DNA of 13,955 nt from Anaerocolumna sp. (GCA_029256035.1 JAQSYR010000029.1:1-13955); one strand, 5' to 3'; shown: positions 1-7,495, numbered from the stretch's first letter. Numbers and translations: made by a program. Notes: generated by a model from the sequence alone, not told the origin.

Positions 1-1
1 T

Positions 2-496
2 ATTGAAAAGGCAACCAGCTTAGCCAGAGCTATGGTAACCCAGTACGGTATGTCCGAGAAATTTGGTTTAATGGGATTAGAGTCTGTGGAAAATCGTTAC
101 TTAGATGGTAGACCGGTACTTAATTGTGGAGATGCAACTGCGGCAGAAATTGACCATGAAGTTATGAATATTCTAAAAGCATGTTATAAAAAAGCAGAAG
201 AACTGCTTGATGGTAATCGTGATGTACTGGACAAAATTGCAGATTTCTTAATTGAAAAGGAAACTATCACTGGTAAAGAGTTTATGAAGATATTCCGAGA
301 AGTGAAAGGTATTCCAGAGCCTGAGGAAGAAACATCTAATGGGAAATCAGAAGTAGAAGCGACATCACTAGAAACTCATGAAAATGCCGTAGAAACACTA
401 GTTGAGGATTCGTCAAATCAGAACCATGCTGGAGGAAATGAGATAGCTTCCATTCATATTGATTTAAAGGATAATGATGATCAGAAGAATGAGTAA
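2..496 (+). CDS. ftsH: FtsH, ATP-dependent zinc metalloprotease, C-terminal part (5' end outside window)
   Basis: This is the last 164 residues of a membrane-bound AAA+ protease that degrades misfolded membrane proteins and short-lived regulators. The AAA+ domain and HEAGH zinc site lie upstream of the window. The visible part opens with IEKATSLARAMVTQYGMSEK, the conserved M41 peptidase segment that directly follows the third zinc ligand (Asp). Base 1 (t) would be the last base of that Asp codon if it is GAT, which is inference. The helical region continues to about residue 113 (MKIFREVKGIP). A tail of about 50 residues follows that is acidic, rich in Glu, Asp, Asn and Ser, and probably disordered; such tails vary between species. 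The stop codon lies inside a 16-bp tandem array. No terminator separates it from uvrC. Identity is secure, but the true start cannot be seen. Confidence 0.93.
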   Translation: MEKATSLARAMVTQYGMSEKFGLMGLESVENRYLDGRPVLNCGDATAAEIDHEVMNILKACYKKAEELLDGNRDVLDKIADFLIEKETITGKEFMKIFREVKGIPEPEEETSNGKSEVEATSLETHENAVETLVEDSSNQNHAGGNEIASIHIDLKDNDDQKNE

Positions 497-546
497 ACAG
501 AAGAATAAGTAAACGTAAGAATGAGTAAACAGAAAAATAAGTAAAC
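483..546 (+). repeat. Four tandem 16-bp units across the ftsH stop codon
   Basis: Four head-to-tail 16-mers occupy 483-498, 499-514, 515-530 and 531-546. The first reads agaagaatgagtaaac. The second has one change (g to a in the middle). The third starts gta instead of aga and otherwise matches the first. The fourth differs from the second by one base. They can equally be read as two 32-bp units (486-517 and 518-549) with two differences. Each unit carries taa, and because 16 is not a multiple of three the four taa triplets (494, 510, 526, 542) fall in shifting frames that cover all three. The first unit encodes the last FtsH residues and its stop. Confidence 0.85.
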
Positions 547-570
547 ATAAGAATCTAACTTGATTATGTT

Positions 571-2454
571 ATGAACTTGTCAAGAGTAAATATTTATAGC
601 TTTGACATTGAAGAGGAATTAAAAAAACTTCCCCAAAAGCCAGGTGTTTATATAATGCATGATAAGCATGATACCATAATTTATGTGGGGAAAGCCATAA
701 ATTTAAAAAATAGAGTAAGACAGTATTTTCAAAGCAGCAGAAACCTGACACCTAAAATCCAGCAGATGGTTACTCATATTCAGTACTTTGAATATATAAT
801 AACCGATTCAGAGTTAGAGGCTTTGGTGTTAGAAAGTAATTTAATTAAAGAGCATCGACCAAAATATAATACCATGTTAAAGGATGATAAAAATTATCCG
901 TATATTAAAGTTACCACCAATGAACCATATCCCAGAGTATTATTTGCCAGACAAAGGGGTAAGGACAAGGCAAAATACTTTGGACCATATACAAGTTCAA
1001 AATCCATTAAAGATACCATTGAGCTAATGAGAAAGATTTACTTTATTCGTACCTGCAATCGAAATCTGCCTAAGGATATTGGGAAAGAACGGCCATGTCT
1101 ATATTATCACATAAAACAATGTAAAGCTCCATGCCAGGGCTATATTTCAGAAGCAGATTATAAAGTATCCATAGAAAAAGTTCTTGAATTTCTTAATGGT
1201 AACTATGGATTGTTAATAAAAGATCTGGAAGATAAGATGAAAGACGCAGCACAGCTTATGGAGTTTGAGGCTGCTGCAGAATACAGGGATTTATTAAATA
1301 GTGTAAAACAAATTACCCAGAAACAAAAAATAACTAGCACTGAACTGGAAGACAGAGATATTATTGCGCTTGCTACTGCAGGTAATGAGGCAGTAGTTCA
1401 GGTGTTTTTTATAAGGAATGGAAAGTTAATAGGAAGAGATCATTTTTATTTAACGGGTGCTTCTCAGGAAACAAAAAGCAGTATCATAACAAGTTTTATT
1501 AAACAATTTTATGCAGGGACTCCTTTTGTACCGAGAGAGCTGATTATTGGCGAAGGGGTAGAAGAAAAAGAGATTCTGGAAGAATGGCTGACATCCAAAC
1601 GTGGGCAAAAGGTATATATTAAAGTACCCGTAAAAGGAGAGAAAGAAAAACTGGTGGAACTTGCCAGGAAGAATGCATCTCTCGTGTTGCAACAGGATAC
1701 GGAAAAAATTAAAAGGGAAGAAGCAAAAACCATTGGTGCATTAAAGCAACTTAGTGAACTCCTAGAAATACCTGGACTTTACCGTGTGGAAGCATTCGAT
1801 ATATCTAATATTAGTGGTTTCGAATCCGTAGGCTCAATGATAGTATATGAAAATGGTAAGCCAAAGCGAAACGACTATCGTAAATTTAAAATAAAATGGG
1901 TCAAAGGTCCGGATGATTATGCTTCCATGGAAGAAGTTCTCACAAGACGATTTACCCATGGCTTGCGGGAAGAGCAAGAATTAAAAGATAAAATGTTAGA
2001 AGAGGAATATGGAAGTTTCAATCGTTACCCGGATTTAATTCTAATGGATGGCGGGAAAGGCCAAGTAAACATAGCATTAAAAGTATTAAATAAACTAAAC
2101 ATGAACATGGCCGTCTGTGGCATGGTAAAAGATGATAATCATCGAACCCGAGGTCTTTACTATAATAATCAGGAAATTCCTATTGACAAAAATAGTGAAG
2201 CATTCAAATTGATTACCCGGATACAGGATGAAACCCACCGTTTTGCCATTGAATATCACAGGCAGCTGCGAGGAAAGACTCAGGTTCATTCTATTCTGGA
2301 TGATATTGAAGGTATTGGAGAGAAACGAAGAAGGGCACTGATGAAGCATTTTCAATCGTTAGATGAAATAAAAGCAGCAACCATGGAAGAACTTGCCCAG
2401 GTAGAGAATATGAATAAACTTGCAGCAAAACAGGTTTATGATTTTTTTCACTAG
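571..2454 (+). CDS. uvrC: UvrC, excinuclease ABC subunit C
   Basis: UvrC makes the dual incisions in nucleotide excision repair with UvrA and UvrB in the cytoplasm. Its 627 residues are the usual length. The GIY-YIG nuclease domain covers about residues 20-100 (GVYIM at 25, YVG at 38, ELEALVLESNLIKEHRP around 81-97). Four cysteines (162, 176, 184, 188) match the cluster reported to hold a 4Fe-4S centre in UvrC. A UVR UvrB-contact helix pair lies near 221-256. The RNase H-like nuclease domain follows with likely catalytic residues Asp410 (EAFDISN), Asp493 (LMDGGKGQ) and His556 (DETHRFAI). A helix-hairpin-helix pair (about 575-627) closes the protein. The ATG at 571 has no recognisable Shine-Dalgarno site; TTG at 577 is the only nearby in-frame alternative and is no better. 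No promoter of its own was found, so it may be read from ftsH. Confidence 0.97.
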   Translation: MNLSRVNIYSFDIEEELKKLPQKPGVYIMHDKHDTIIYVGKAINLKNRVRQYFQSSRNLTPKIQQMVTHIQYFEYIITDSELEALVLESNLIKEHRPKYNTMLKDDKNYPYIKVTTNEPYPRVLFARQRGKDKAKYFGPYTSSKSIKDTIELMRKIYFIRTCNRNLPKDIGKERPCLYYHIKQCKAPCQGYISEADYKVSIEKVLEFLNGNYGLLIKDLEDKMKDAAQLMEFEAAAEYRDLLNSVKQITQKQKITSTELEDRDIIALATAGNEAVVQVFFIRNGKLIGRDHFYLTGASQETKSSIITSFIKQFYAGTPFVPRELIIGEGVEEKEILEEWLTSKRGQKVYIKVPVKGEKEKLVELARKNASLVLQQDTEKIKREEAKTIGALKQLSELLEIPGLYRVEAFDISNISGFESVGSMIVYENGKPKRNDYRKFKIKWVKGPDDYASMEEVLTRRFTHGLREEQELKDKMLEEEYGSFNRYPDLILMDGGKGQVNIALKVLNKLNMNMAVCGMVKDDNHRTRGLYYNNQEIPIDKNSEAFKLITRIQDETHRFAIEYHRQLRGKTQVHSILDDIEGIGEKRRRALMKHFQSLDEIKAATMEELAQVENMNKLAAKQVYDFFH

Positions 2455-2500
2455 ATTTCATATTGCGTTATTACATCAGAGTTCCCTTTAAAAGATAGTA

Positions 2501-2530
2501 TTTACATTTATAACCGTACTGTGATAGAAT
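2501..2530 (+). promoter_or_regulatory. Probable extended -10 promoter of the hprK operon
   Basis: TTTACA (2501-2506) is followed after 18 bases by TAGAAT (2525-2530), preceded by TG at 2522-2523, giving an extended -10. Each hexamer matches the sigma-A consensus at five of six positions. Transcription would start near 2536-2537. The -10 overlaps the ATG at 2529, so that codon could not be used on this transcript, which supports the downstream hprK start at 2592. Confidence 0.6.
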
Positions 2531-2591
2531 GAACACAATGAAATGCCTTAGAAATTACCAAAATAAGGTCGGAGAAAGGAAGCCCTGCAAA

Positions 2592-3533
2592 ATGTATACA
2601 GTACCATTAATAAAACTCATTGAAAAAATGAGATTTGAAATCCTTACACCTGAAATAGATATTGAACATATAAAACTATGCCAACCTGATGTGAACAGAC
2701 CTGCATTGCAGTTAGCAGGCTTCTTTGATCATTTTGATTCCGACCGTGTCCAAATTATAGGGCGTGTAGAAGAAGCTTACATGAATAATATGGATAAAGA
2801 CCACGGTAAAAATATTATGGCGAGACTTATGGACTGCAAAGTTCCATGTATTGTCTTTTGCAGAAGTATTCCAGTAGCACCGGAACTAATCCAGATGGCA
2901 ACGGAAAAAGGCATACCAATTCTAAAATCGGATAAGACCACTTCTTCCGTTATGGCTGAAGTAATACGTTGGTTAAATGTTGAACTGGCTCCCAGAATAT
3001 CCATACATGGAGTGCTTGTAGATGTATACGGTGAAGGTATTTTAATAACTGGTGAAAGTGGGATAGGTAAAAGTGAAGCTGCCCTTGAATTAATTAAAAG
3101 AGGTCACCGTTTGGTTACAGATGATGTGGTAGAAATTAAAAAAGTTAGTGATGATACTTTAATTGGAACGGCACCGGATATTACCAGACATTTTATTGAA
3201 CTAAGAGGAATAGGTATTATTGATGTTAAAACCTTATTTGGTGTAGAAAGTGTTAAAAATACACAGGCAATAGATTTGGTTATTAATTTTGAAGAATGGA
3301 ATAGAGAAAAAGAATATGACCGTCTGGGGTTAGAAGAAGAATATACAGAATACCTGGGGAATAAAATTGTATGCCATTCCATTCCTATCAGACCAGGAAG
3401 AAATCTTGCAGTTATTGTTGAATCTGCTGCAGTAAATTACAGACAGAAAAAGATGGGTTATAATGCTGCCCAGGAATTATACAATAGAGTTACAAATAAT
3501 TTATTACGTAAATCAAAAGCGGAAGAAGATTAG
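2592..3533 (+). CDS. hprK: HPr kinase/phosphorylase
   Basis: HprK phosphorylates Ser46 of HPr and Crh with ATP and removes the phosphate with Pi, setting carbon catabolite repression in Firmicutes. From this start it has 313 residues, the family's usual size. The C-terminal catalytic domain shows the P-loop GESGIGKS (154-161), a conserved His at 139 (SIHGVLVDV), the acidic pair Asp177-Asp178 (LVTDDVV), and the HprK signature RGIGIIDV (205-212). The N-terminal half is the usual regulatory domain. The frame is open back to an ATG at 2529, but that codon overlaps the promoter -10 and lacks a ribosome site. The ATG at 2592 follows AAAGGA (2575-2580) and gives the typical family beginning MYTVPLIKLIEK. 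It heads an operon that ends with a crh-like gene, its likely substrate. Confidence 0.96.
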   Translation: MYTVPLIKLIEKMRFEILTPEIDIEHIKLCQPDVNRPALQLAGFFDHFDSDRVQIIGRVEEAYMNNMDKDHGKNIMARLMDCKVPCIVFCRSIPVAPELIQMATEKGIPILKSDKTTSSVMAEVIRWLNVELAPRISIHGVLVDVYGEGILITGESGIGKSEAALELIKRGHRLVTDDVVEIKKVSDDTLIGTAPDITRHFIELRGIGIIDVKTLFGVESVKNTQAIDLVINFEEWNREKEYDRLGLEEEYTEYLGNKIVCHSIPIRPGRNLAVIVESAAVNYRQKKMGYNAAQELYNRVTNNLLRKSKAEED

Positions 3534-3563
3534 CGAAAAATAAGTATTAAGGTGGAAAATACT

Positions 3564-4282
3564 ATGGATAAGTTATGCTTTGGTATTGATATTGGGGGAA
3601 CTACGGTTAAATTAGGATTATTTACTTCAGAAGGTGAACTTCTGGATAAATGGGAAATCCAGACCAGAAAAGAAAATTCAGGAGAATATATCCTAAAGGA
3701 TGTTGCAGAATCCATAAAGAATAAGATAACAGAAAAGTCTATCGATAATAGTCAAATAGTAGGACTGGGTTTGGGTGTTCCAGGGCCCGTAACAGAAGAT
3801 GGTACAATAATTGAAGGTGTCAATCTTGGATGGGGTATCTTTAATGTAGCCAAAACAATGAAGAATCTGACGGGATTTGATACCAAGGTGGGAAATGATG
3901 CTAATGTTGCTGCTTTGGGTGAAATGTGGCAAGGTGGTGGAAAAGGCTATAAAAACCTTGTTATGGTTACCTTAGGTACCGGAGTTGGTGGCGGAGTCAT
4001 ACTAAACAGTGAAATATTGACTGGAAGTAATGGCGCAGCAGGTGAACTTGGTCATATCCGAGTAAATTATGAAGAAAAAGAAACCTGTGGCTGTGGTAAA
4101 ACCGGCTGCTTAGAACAGTATGCTTCTGCATCAGGAATTGTTAAGGAAGCAAAGAGATTATTAGAAAACTCTAAAGAACCTTCCGTTTTAAGAAGTGAAA
4201 AAGAAATAAAGTCTTTGCTCTGGCAGAGTTAGGTAATGATGCTGGAATTTATGGTAGTGCCAAACTTATTCTTGGTAAATAG
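3564..4282 (+). pseudogene. ROK-family sugar kinase (glucokinase-like) with internal deletion and frameshift
   Basis: ROK kinases phosphorylate glucose or related sugars; a substrate cannot be assigned here. ATG at 3564 follows AAGGTGG (3549-3555) at good spacing; a GTG at 3552 in the same frame lies inside that site and is less likely. Visible parts are the phosphate loop DIGGTT (residues 9-14), the catalytic Asp112 in GNDAN, His164 in ELGHI, and the ROK zinc motif CGCGKTGCLEQ with Cys175, Cys177 and Cys182. The reading frame stops at 4230-4232 after 222 residues, where the family runs to about 310. From 4208 another frame encodes KVFALAELGNDAGIYGSAKL and a few more residues, the normal ROK C-terminus, ending at 4280-4282. 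About 75 codons, including the second nucleotide-binding glycine motif, are missing and the frame is shifted. It is probably inactive. The read-through to murB is preserved. Confidence 0.85.
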
Positions 4283-4354
4283 ATGCTATTCTTAAGAATG
4301 ATTTGAATTAGTCTGCATATATTAGCATAGAATAAAGCAGAGCAGAATATGAAT

Positions 4355-4398
4355 ATTTTGTTAGAATCTAAAGTAAAAATAAAAGGATCTAACAAAAT
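4355..4398 (+). other. AT-rich inverted repeat just before murB
   Basis: Two perfect 11-base arms, attttgttaga (4355-4365) and tctaacaaaat (4388-4398), are separated by 22 bases. The hairpin is AT-rich, has a large loop and lacks a following T-run, so it is a poor terminator. It ends only four bases before the ATG at 4403 and 22 before the preferred murB start at 4421. It could be an mRNA processing or stability element. Function is unknown. Confidence 0.5.
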
Positions 4399-4405
4399 TT
4401 AAATG

Positions 4406-4413
4406 AAAGAGGA
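4406..4413 (+). promoter_or_regulatory. Ribosome binding site that favours a TTG start for murB
   Basis: AAAGAGGA stands seven bases before the TTG at 4421. The alternative in-frame ATG at 4403 has no Shine-Dalgarno match upstream (that stretch is the AT-rich hairpin arm). The site lies downstream of that ATG, so the two starts are mutually informative. Confidence 0.55.
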
Positions 4414-4420
4414 ATTTATT

Positions 4421-5356
4421 TTGAATGAGGATTTTTATCAAAAATTAAAAGAATTATTACGTGAAAACCAGATTATGATAGAAGAACCTCTAGCAAAACA
4501 TACTACGTTTCTAATAGGAGGACCTGCAGATTATCTGGTATTACCGGATTCAATTTCCCAGGTTTCTTCCCTGGTAAAGCTGTGTAATAAAGAAAATATG
4601 CCTTTTTATATTCTTGGCAAAGGTAGTAATCTATTGGTAAGTGATAATGGTTACCGTGGATTAATTATAAAAATTGGACAGGAATTTAGTCAAATTTCAG
4701 TGGAAGAATCAGATACTACCATTGCTGGTAAATATTTGGTAAAAGCTCAGGCAGGTATTATGTTATCCAAAATGGCTAATGAGATTGCAGAACATAGTTT
4801 GGAAGGTTTTGAATTTGCATCTGGAATACCAGGAACGCTAGGAGGAGCTGTAACTATGAATGCAGGGGCTTATGGCGGAGAGATGAAAGATTCCATTGTT
4901 TGTGTGGTAGTAGCGGATTCCGCTGGAAACATCCTGGAGTTAAATAAAGAGGAATTAAAATTAGGGTATCGTAGAAGTATCATTCAGGATAATCATTATA
5001 TTGTGTTAGAAGCTGCATTTGCTTTTCCAAAAGGAAAGAAAGAAGAAATTCGTAACAAAATGAATGACCTGAATGCAAGACGGAAGGAAAAACAACCTTT
5101 GGAATATCCAAGTGCAGGAAGTACCTTTAAAAGGCCGGAAGGATATTTTGCTGGTAAATTAATAATGGATGCTGGACTTAGTGGTTTTAAAGTAGGTAAT
5201 GCCCAGGTATCTGAAAAGCATTGTGGATTTGTAATTAACATAGGCGGAGCCAGTGCATCTGAAGTTAGAGCATTAATTAATGAAGTTATAACTATAGTAA
5301 ATCATAAATTTGGAGTAATGTTAGAACCGGAAGTAAAATTACTAGGAGAATTCTAA
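4421..5356 (+). CDS. murB: UDP-N-acetylenolpyruvoylglucosamine reductase
   Basis: MurB reduces UDP-GlcNAc-enolpyruvate to UDP-MurNAc with NADPH and FAD, the second committed step of peptidoglycan precursor synthesis in the cytoplasm. With the TTG start it has 311 residues; an ATG at 4403 would give 317. FAD-binding motifs are GKGSNLLVSDNG (about residues 66-77) and the glycine-rich GIPGTLGGAVTMNAGAYGGE (about 135-154). The catalytic set is visible: Arg184 in the LGYR segment, Ser234 in PSAGSTFKRP (proton donor) and Glu304 in MLEPEVKLLG. The form is the shorter Gram-positive type. It sits 16 bases before rapZ in the hprK operon. Only the exact start is uncertain. Confidence 0.96.
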   Translation: MNEDFYQKLKELLRENQIMIEEPLAKHTTFLIGGPADYLVLPDSISQVSSLVKLCNKENMPFYILGKGSNLLVSDNGYRGLIIKIGQEFSQISVEESDTTIAGKYLVKAQAGIMLSKMANEIAEHSLEGFEFASGIPGTLGGAVTMNAGAYGGEMKDSIVCVVVADSAGNILELNKEELKLGYRRSIIQDNHYIVLEAAFAFPKGKKEEIRNKMNDLNARRKEKQPLEYPSAGSTFKRPEGYFAGKLIMDAGLSGFKVGNAQVSEKHCGFVINIGGASASEVRALINEVITIVNHKFGVMLEPEVKLLGEF

Positions 5357-5372
5357 CAGAAGAGAGGTTACC

Positions 5373-6242
5373 ATGAGACTGGTTATTGTTACAGGAATGT
5401 CAGGAGCAGGTAAAAGTTCTGTACTTAAAATGCTGGAGGATGCCGGATATTTTTGCGTTGACAATCTTCCCATTCAACTGATATATAAACTAGTCCAACT
5501 TACCTTTGCAGATACGGAGAAAATTGATAAGGTTGCGTTAGGCATCGATATCCGTAGCGGACAAGCATTAGAAGAGTTGAATGAAGTATTAAATTACATG
5601 AATTCTGCAGGATACCAGTTTGAGATTCTGTTTCTTGATGCAAGTACGGAAGTATTGGTAAAGCGCTACAAAGAAACAAGAAGGATACATCCGTTATCTG
5701 GAGCCGGACGAGTTGAGCAGGGAATTGAAACGGAGAGAGAAAAGCTTGAATTTCTAAAGAAAAAAGCAGATGTAATCATAGATACAAGTCAATTGCTTAT
5801 TCGGGAATTAAAAGCCCAAATTGATAAAATTTATATTAATGATGAAAAATATAATAACTTTTATATTACAATTCTTTCTTTTGGGTTTAAGTATGGAATT
5901 CCAATGGATTCAGATCTGGTTTTTGACGTGCGATTTTTACCTAATCCCTATTATATTCCAGAGTTAAAGAATCTTACTGGTAATGACTCTTCCGTAAAAG
6001 ATTATGTGCTGCAGTCTGACATGGCAGGGACATTTCTGGAGAAATTGGATGATATGGTTACTTTTTTAATACCCAACTATATTACAGAAGGGAAAAATCA
6101 ATTGGTAATCAGTATTGGATGTACTGGCGGTAAACACCGTTCTGTTACCCTTGCCAATGAATTAGTAAAAAGATTAAGCCGTCTGGAATATGGATTAAAA
6201 GTAGAGCATAGAGATATAGAGAAGGATTCGAGGAGATTATAA
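5373..6242 (+). CDS. rapZ: RapZ/YvcJ family nucleotide-binding protein
   Basis: The 289 residues match the RapZ/YvcJ family in length. In E. coli RapZ is an RNA-binding adaptor that controls glucosamine-6-phosphate synthase through small RNAs; the Bacillus homologue YvcJ hydrolyses GTP. The role in this organism is not established. A P-loop GMSGAGKS lies at residues 8-15, followed by the family stretch AGYFCVDNLP (24-33). The conserved C-terminal motif SIGCTGGKHRS is at 247-257, in the region that binds RNA in RapZ. AGAGAGG (5361-5367) sets the ATG at 5373. Its stop TAA and the whiA ATG share one base (TAATG at 6240-6244), suggesting translational coupling. The rapZ-whiA-crh order recalls B. 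subtilis yvcJ-yvcK-yvcL-crh, but no yvcK is present between them. Confidence 0.94.
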   Translation: MRLVIVTGMSGAGKSSVLKMLEDAGYFCVDNLPIQLIYKLVQLTFADTEKIDKVALGIDIRSGQALEELNEVLNYMNSAGYQFEILFLDASTEVLVKRYKETRRIHPLSGAGRVEQGIETEREKLEFLKKKADVIIDTSQLLIRELKAQIDKIYINDEKYNNFYITILSFGFKYGIPMDSDLVFDVRFLPNPYYIPELKNLTGNDSSVKDYVLQSDMAGTFLEKLDDMVTFLIPNYITEGKNQLVISIGCTGGKHRSVTLANELVKRLSRLEYGLKVEHRDIEKDSRRL

Positions 6243-7228
6243 TGTCATTTTCTAAAGATGTAAAGGATGAATTATCAAAACAGCTAAGTCCTGCAAGACA
6301 TTGCCAGATTGCAGAATTGGCTGCATTAATCAGCTTGTGTGGGCGTATTATTATTACAGAAAACGATAATTATATATTAAAGCTTCATACAGAAAATTTA
6401 ACCGTGGCAAGAAAATACTTTACATTAATAAAAAAAACATTTAATATAAATACAGATATCTCTATTAAAAAGAATGCTTATTTAAAAAAAAGCAGAAGCT
6501 ATAGTATGGTTATTACTGATCATGATATGGTAATAAAAATTTTACAGGCTACAAAGTTAATTGATGAGAATAAAGAAATTAGAGAGAATCTTTCCATAAC
6601 CAACAATTTAGTGATACAAAATGTCTGCTGTAAAAGAGCATTTATCCGAGGTGCTTTTTTAGCTACCGGGTCCATTAGTGATCCTAAAAAGACCTATCAT
6701 TTTGAAATTGTTGCTCCTGATGAACCCAAAGCAACGCAATTACAATTAATTATTAACTCTTTTGATGTTGATGCTAAGATTGTAACCAGGAAGAAATACT
6801 ATGTTGTATATATAAAAGAGGGTTCTCAAATTGTGGACTTGCTCAATGTAATGGAAGCACATGTTGCGCTTATGAATCTGGAGAATGTACGTATTTTAAA
6901 AGAAATGAGGAATTCTATCAATCGTCAGGTTAACTGCGAAGCTGCCAATATTAACAAAACAGTAATGGCAGCAACAAAACAGATTGATGATATTCTTTAT
7001 ATAAAAGAACAAACGGGGTTAAGCGAATTGTCAGAGGGGATGGAAGAGATTGCTAATTTACGTATTGACTATCCCGAAGCATCACTGAAAGAATTAGGTG
7101 CTTTGTTAGATCCACCCATAGGAAAATCCGGAGTGAATCACAGATTACGTAAACTAAGTATAATAGCTGATAATTTAAGGAAACAGAAGGAGGAAGTAAA
7201 ACATGATAACGAAAAAGATATCTATTAA
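6242..7228 (+). CDS. whiA: WhiA, sporulation/division-linked DNA-binding protein
   Basis: WhiA is a DNA-binding protein needed for sporulation in Streptomyces and linked to cell division and chromosome segregation in Bacillus (YvcL). At 328 residues it is near the family length. The N-terminal part has the divided LAGLIDADG-homing-endonuclease-like fold without the catalytic acids, including RGAFLATGSISDP (136-148) and YHFEIV (152-157). The family segment MRNSINRQVNCEAANINK lies at 222-239. A helix-turn-helix region (about 273-316) ends the domain, with SLKELGALL and GKSGVNHRLRKL. The ATG at 6242 follows AGGAG (6231-6235). Its last nine codons overlap the start of the downstream crh-like gene by 26 bases in a different frame, so the short charged tail is probably dispensable. 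Confidence 0.95.
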   Translation: MSFSKDVKDELSKQLSPARHCQIAELAALISLCGRIIITENDNYILKLHTENLTVARKYFTLIKKTFNINTDISIKKNAYLKKSRSYSMVITDHDMVIKILQATKLIDENKEIRENLSITNNLVIQNVCCKRAFIRGAFLATGSISDPKKTYHFEIVAPDEPKATQLQLIINSFDVDAKIVTRKKYYVVYIKEGSQIVDLLNVMEAHVALMNLENVRILKEMRNSINRQVNCEAANINKTVMAATKQIDDILYIKEQTGLSELSEGMEEIANLRIDYPEASLKELGALLDPPIGKSGVNHRLRKLSIIADNLRKQKEEVKHDNEKDIY

Positions 7229-7457
7229 AATTCCAACAGGCTTAGAGGCAAGACCAGTTGCCTTATTAGTTCAAGTTGCTAGTCAATATGAGAGTACCAT
7301 TTACGTAGAGTGCGAAGAAAAAAAAGTAAATGCTAAAAGTATTATGGGCATGATGAGTTTGGGGCTTGCTGCAGGGGAAGAAGTTACAGTAACCGTTGAC
7401 GGAAAAGATGAAGAAGCGGCTATTGAGAATATTGAGAAATATTTAAGTAGTAAATAA
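7203..7457 (+). CDS. crh: Crh-like HPr paralogue with Glu at position 15
   Basis: An 84-residue HPr-fold protein. In HPr, His15 carries phosphate from PTS enzyme I to EIIA, and Ser46 is phosphorylated by HprK to form the CcpA corepressor. Here the active-site loop reads PTGLEARPV with Glu exactly at position 15 where His is required, while Arg17 and Pro18 remain. Ser46 is intact in AKSIMGMMSLGL. It therefore should not act in PTS phosphotransfer. It resembles Bacillus Crh, which has Gln15 and only the Ser46 function. The negative charge at 15 might mimic a phosphohistidine, which is inference. A strong site AAGGAGG (7187-7193) sets the ATG. The gene overlaps whiA by 26 bases and closes the operon that begins with hprK. 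Symbol by analogy; it could also be named an HPr-family protein. Confidence 0.85.
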   Translation: MITKKISIKIPTGLEARPVALLVQVASQYESTIYVECEEKKVNAKSIMGMMSLGLAAGEEVTVTVDGKDEEAAIENIEKYLSSK

Positions 7458-7459
7458 TG

Positions 7460-7495
7460 ATAAAGGTGTCATAAATTGACTTATGACACCTTTAT
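7460..7495 (+). terminator. Hairpin terminator at the end of the hprK-crh operon
   Basis: A perfect 15-bp stem (7460-7474 with 7481-7495) encloses a six-base loop, attgac. It begins three bases after the crh stop codon. The stem has A-rich and T-rich ends (aaagg and ccttt), but the bases after it are taataaaattt, not a pure T-run. It may work in both directions. Confidence 0.8.

Noticed and set aside
2529..2591. N-terminal extension of HprK from the ATG at 2529
   Set aside because: The codon overlaps the promoter -10, lacks a Shine-Dalgarno site, and the 21 residues are absent from the typical family beginning.
3552..3563. GTG start for the ROK gene
   Set aside because: The GTG lies within the Shine-Dalgarno sequence AAGGTGG that serves the ATG at 3564.
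4288..4299. 12-bp palindrome attcttaagaat after the ROK remnant
   Set aside because: It is short, AT-rich and has no promoter or gene start next to it; chance is a sufficient explanation.
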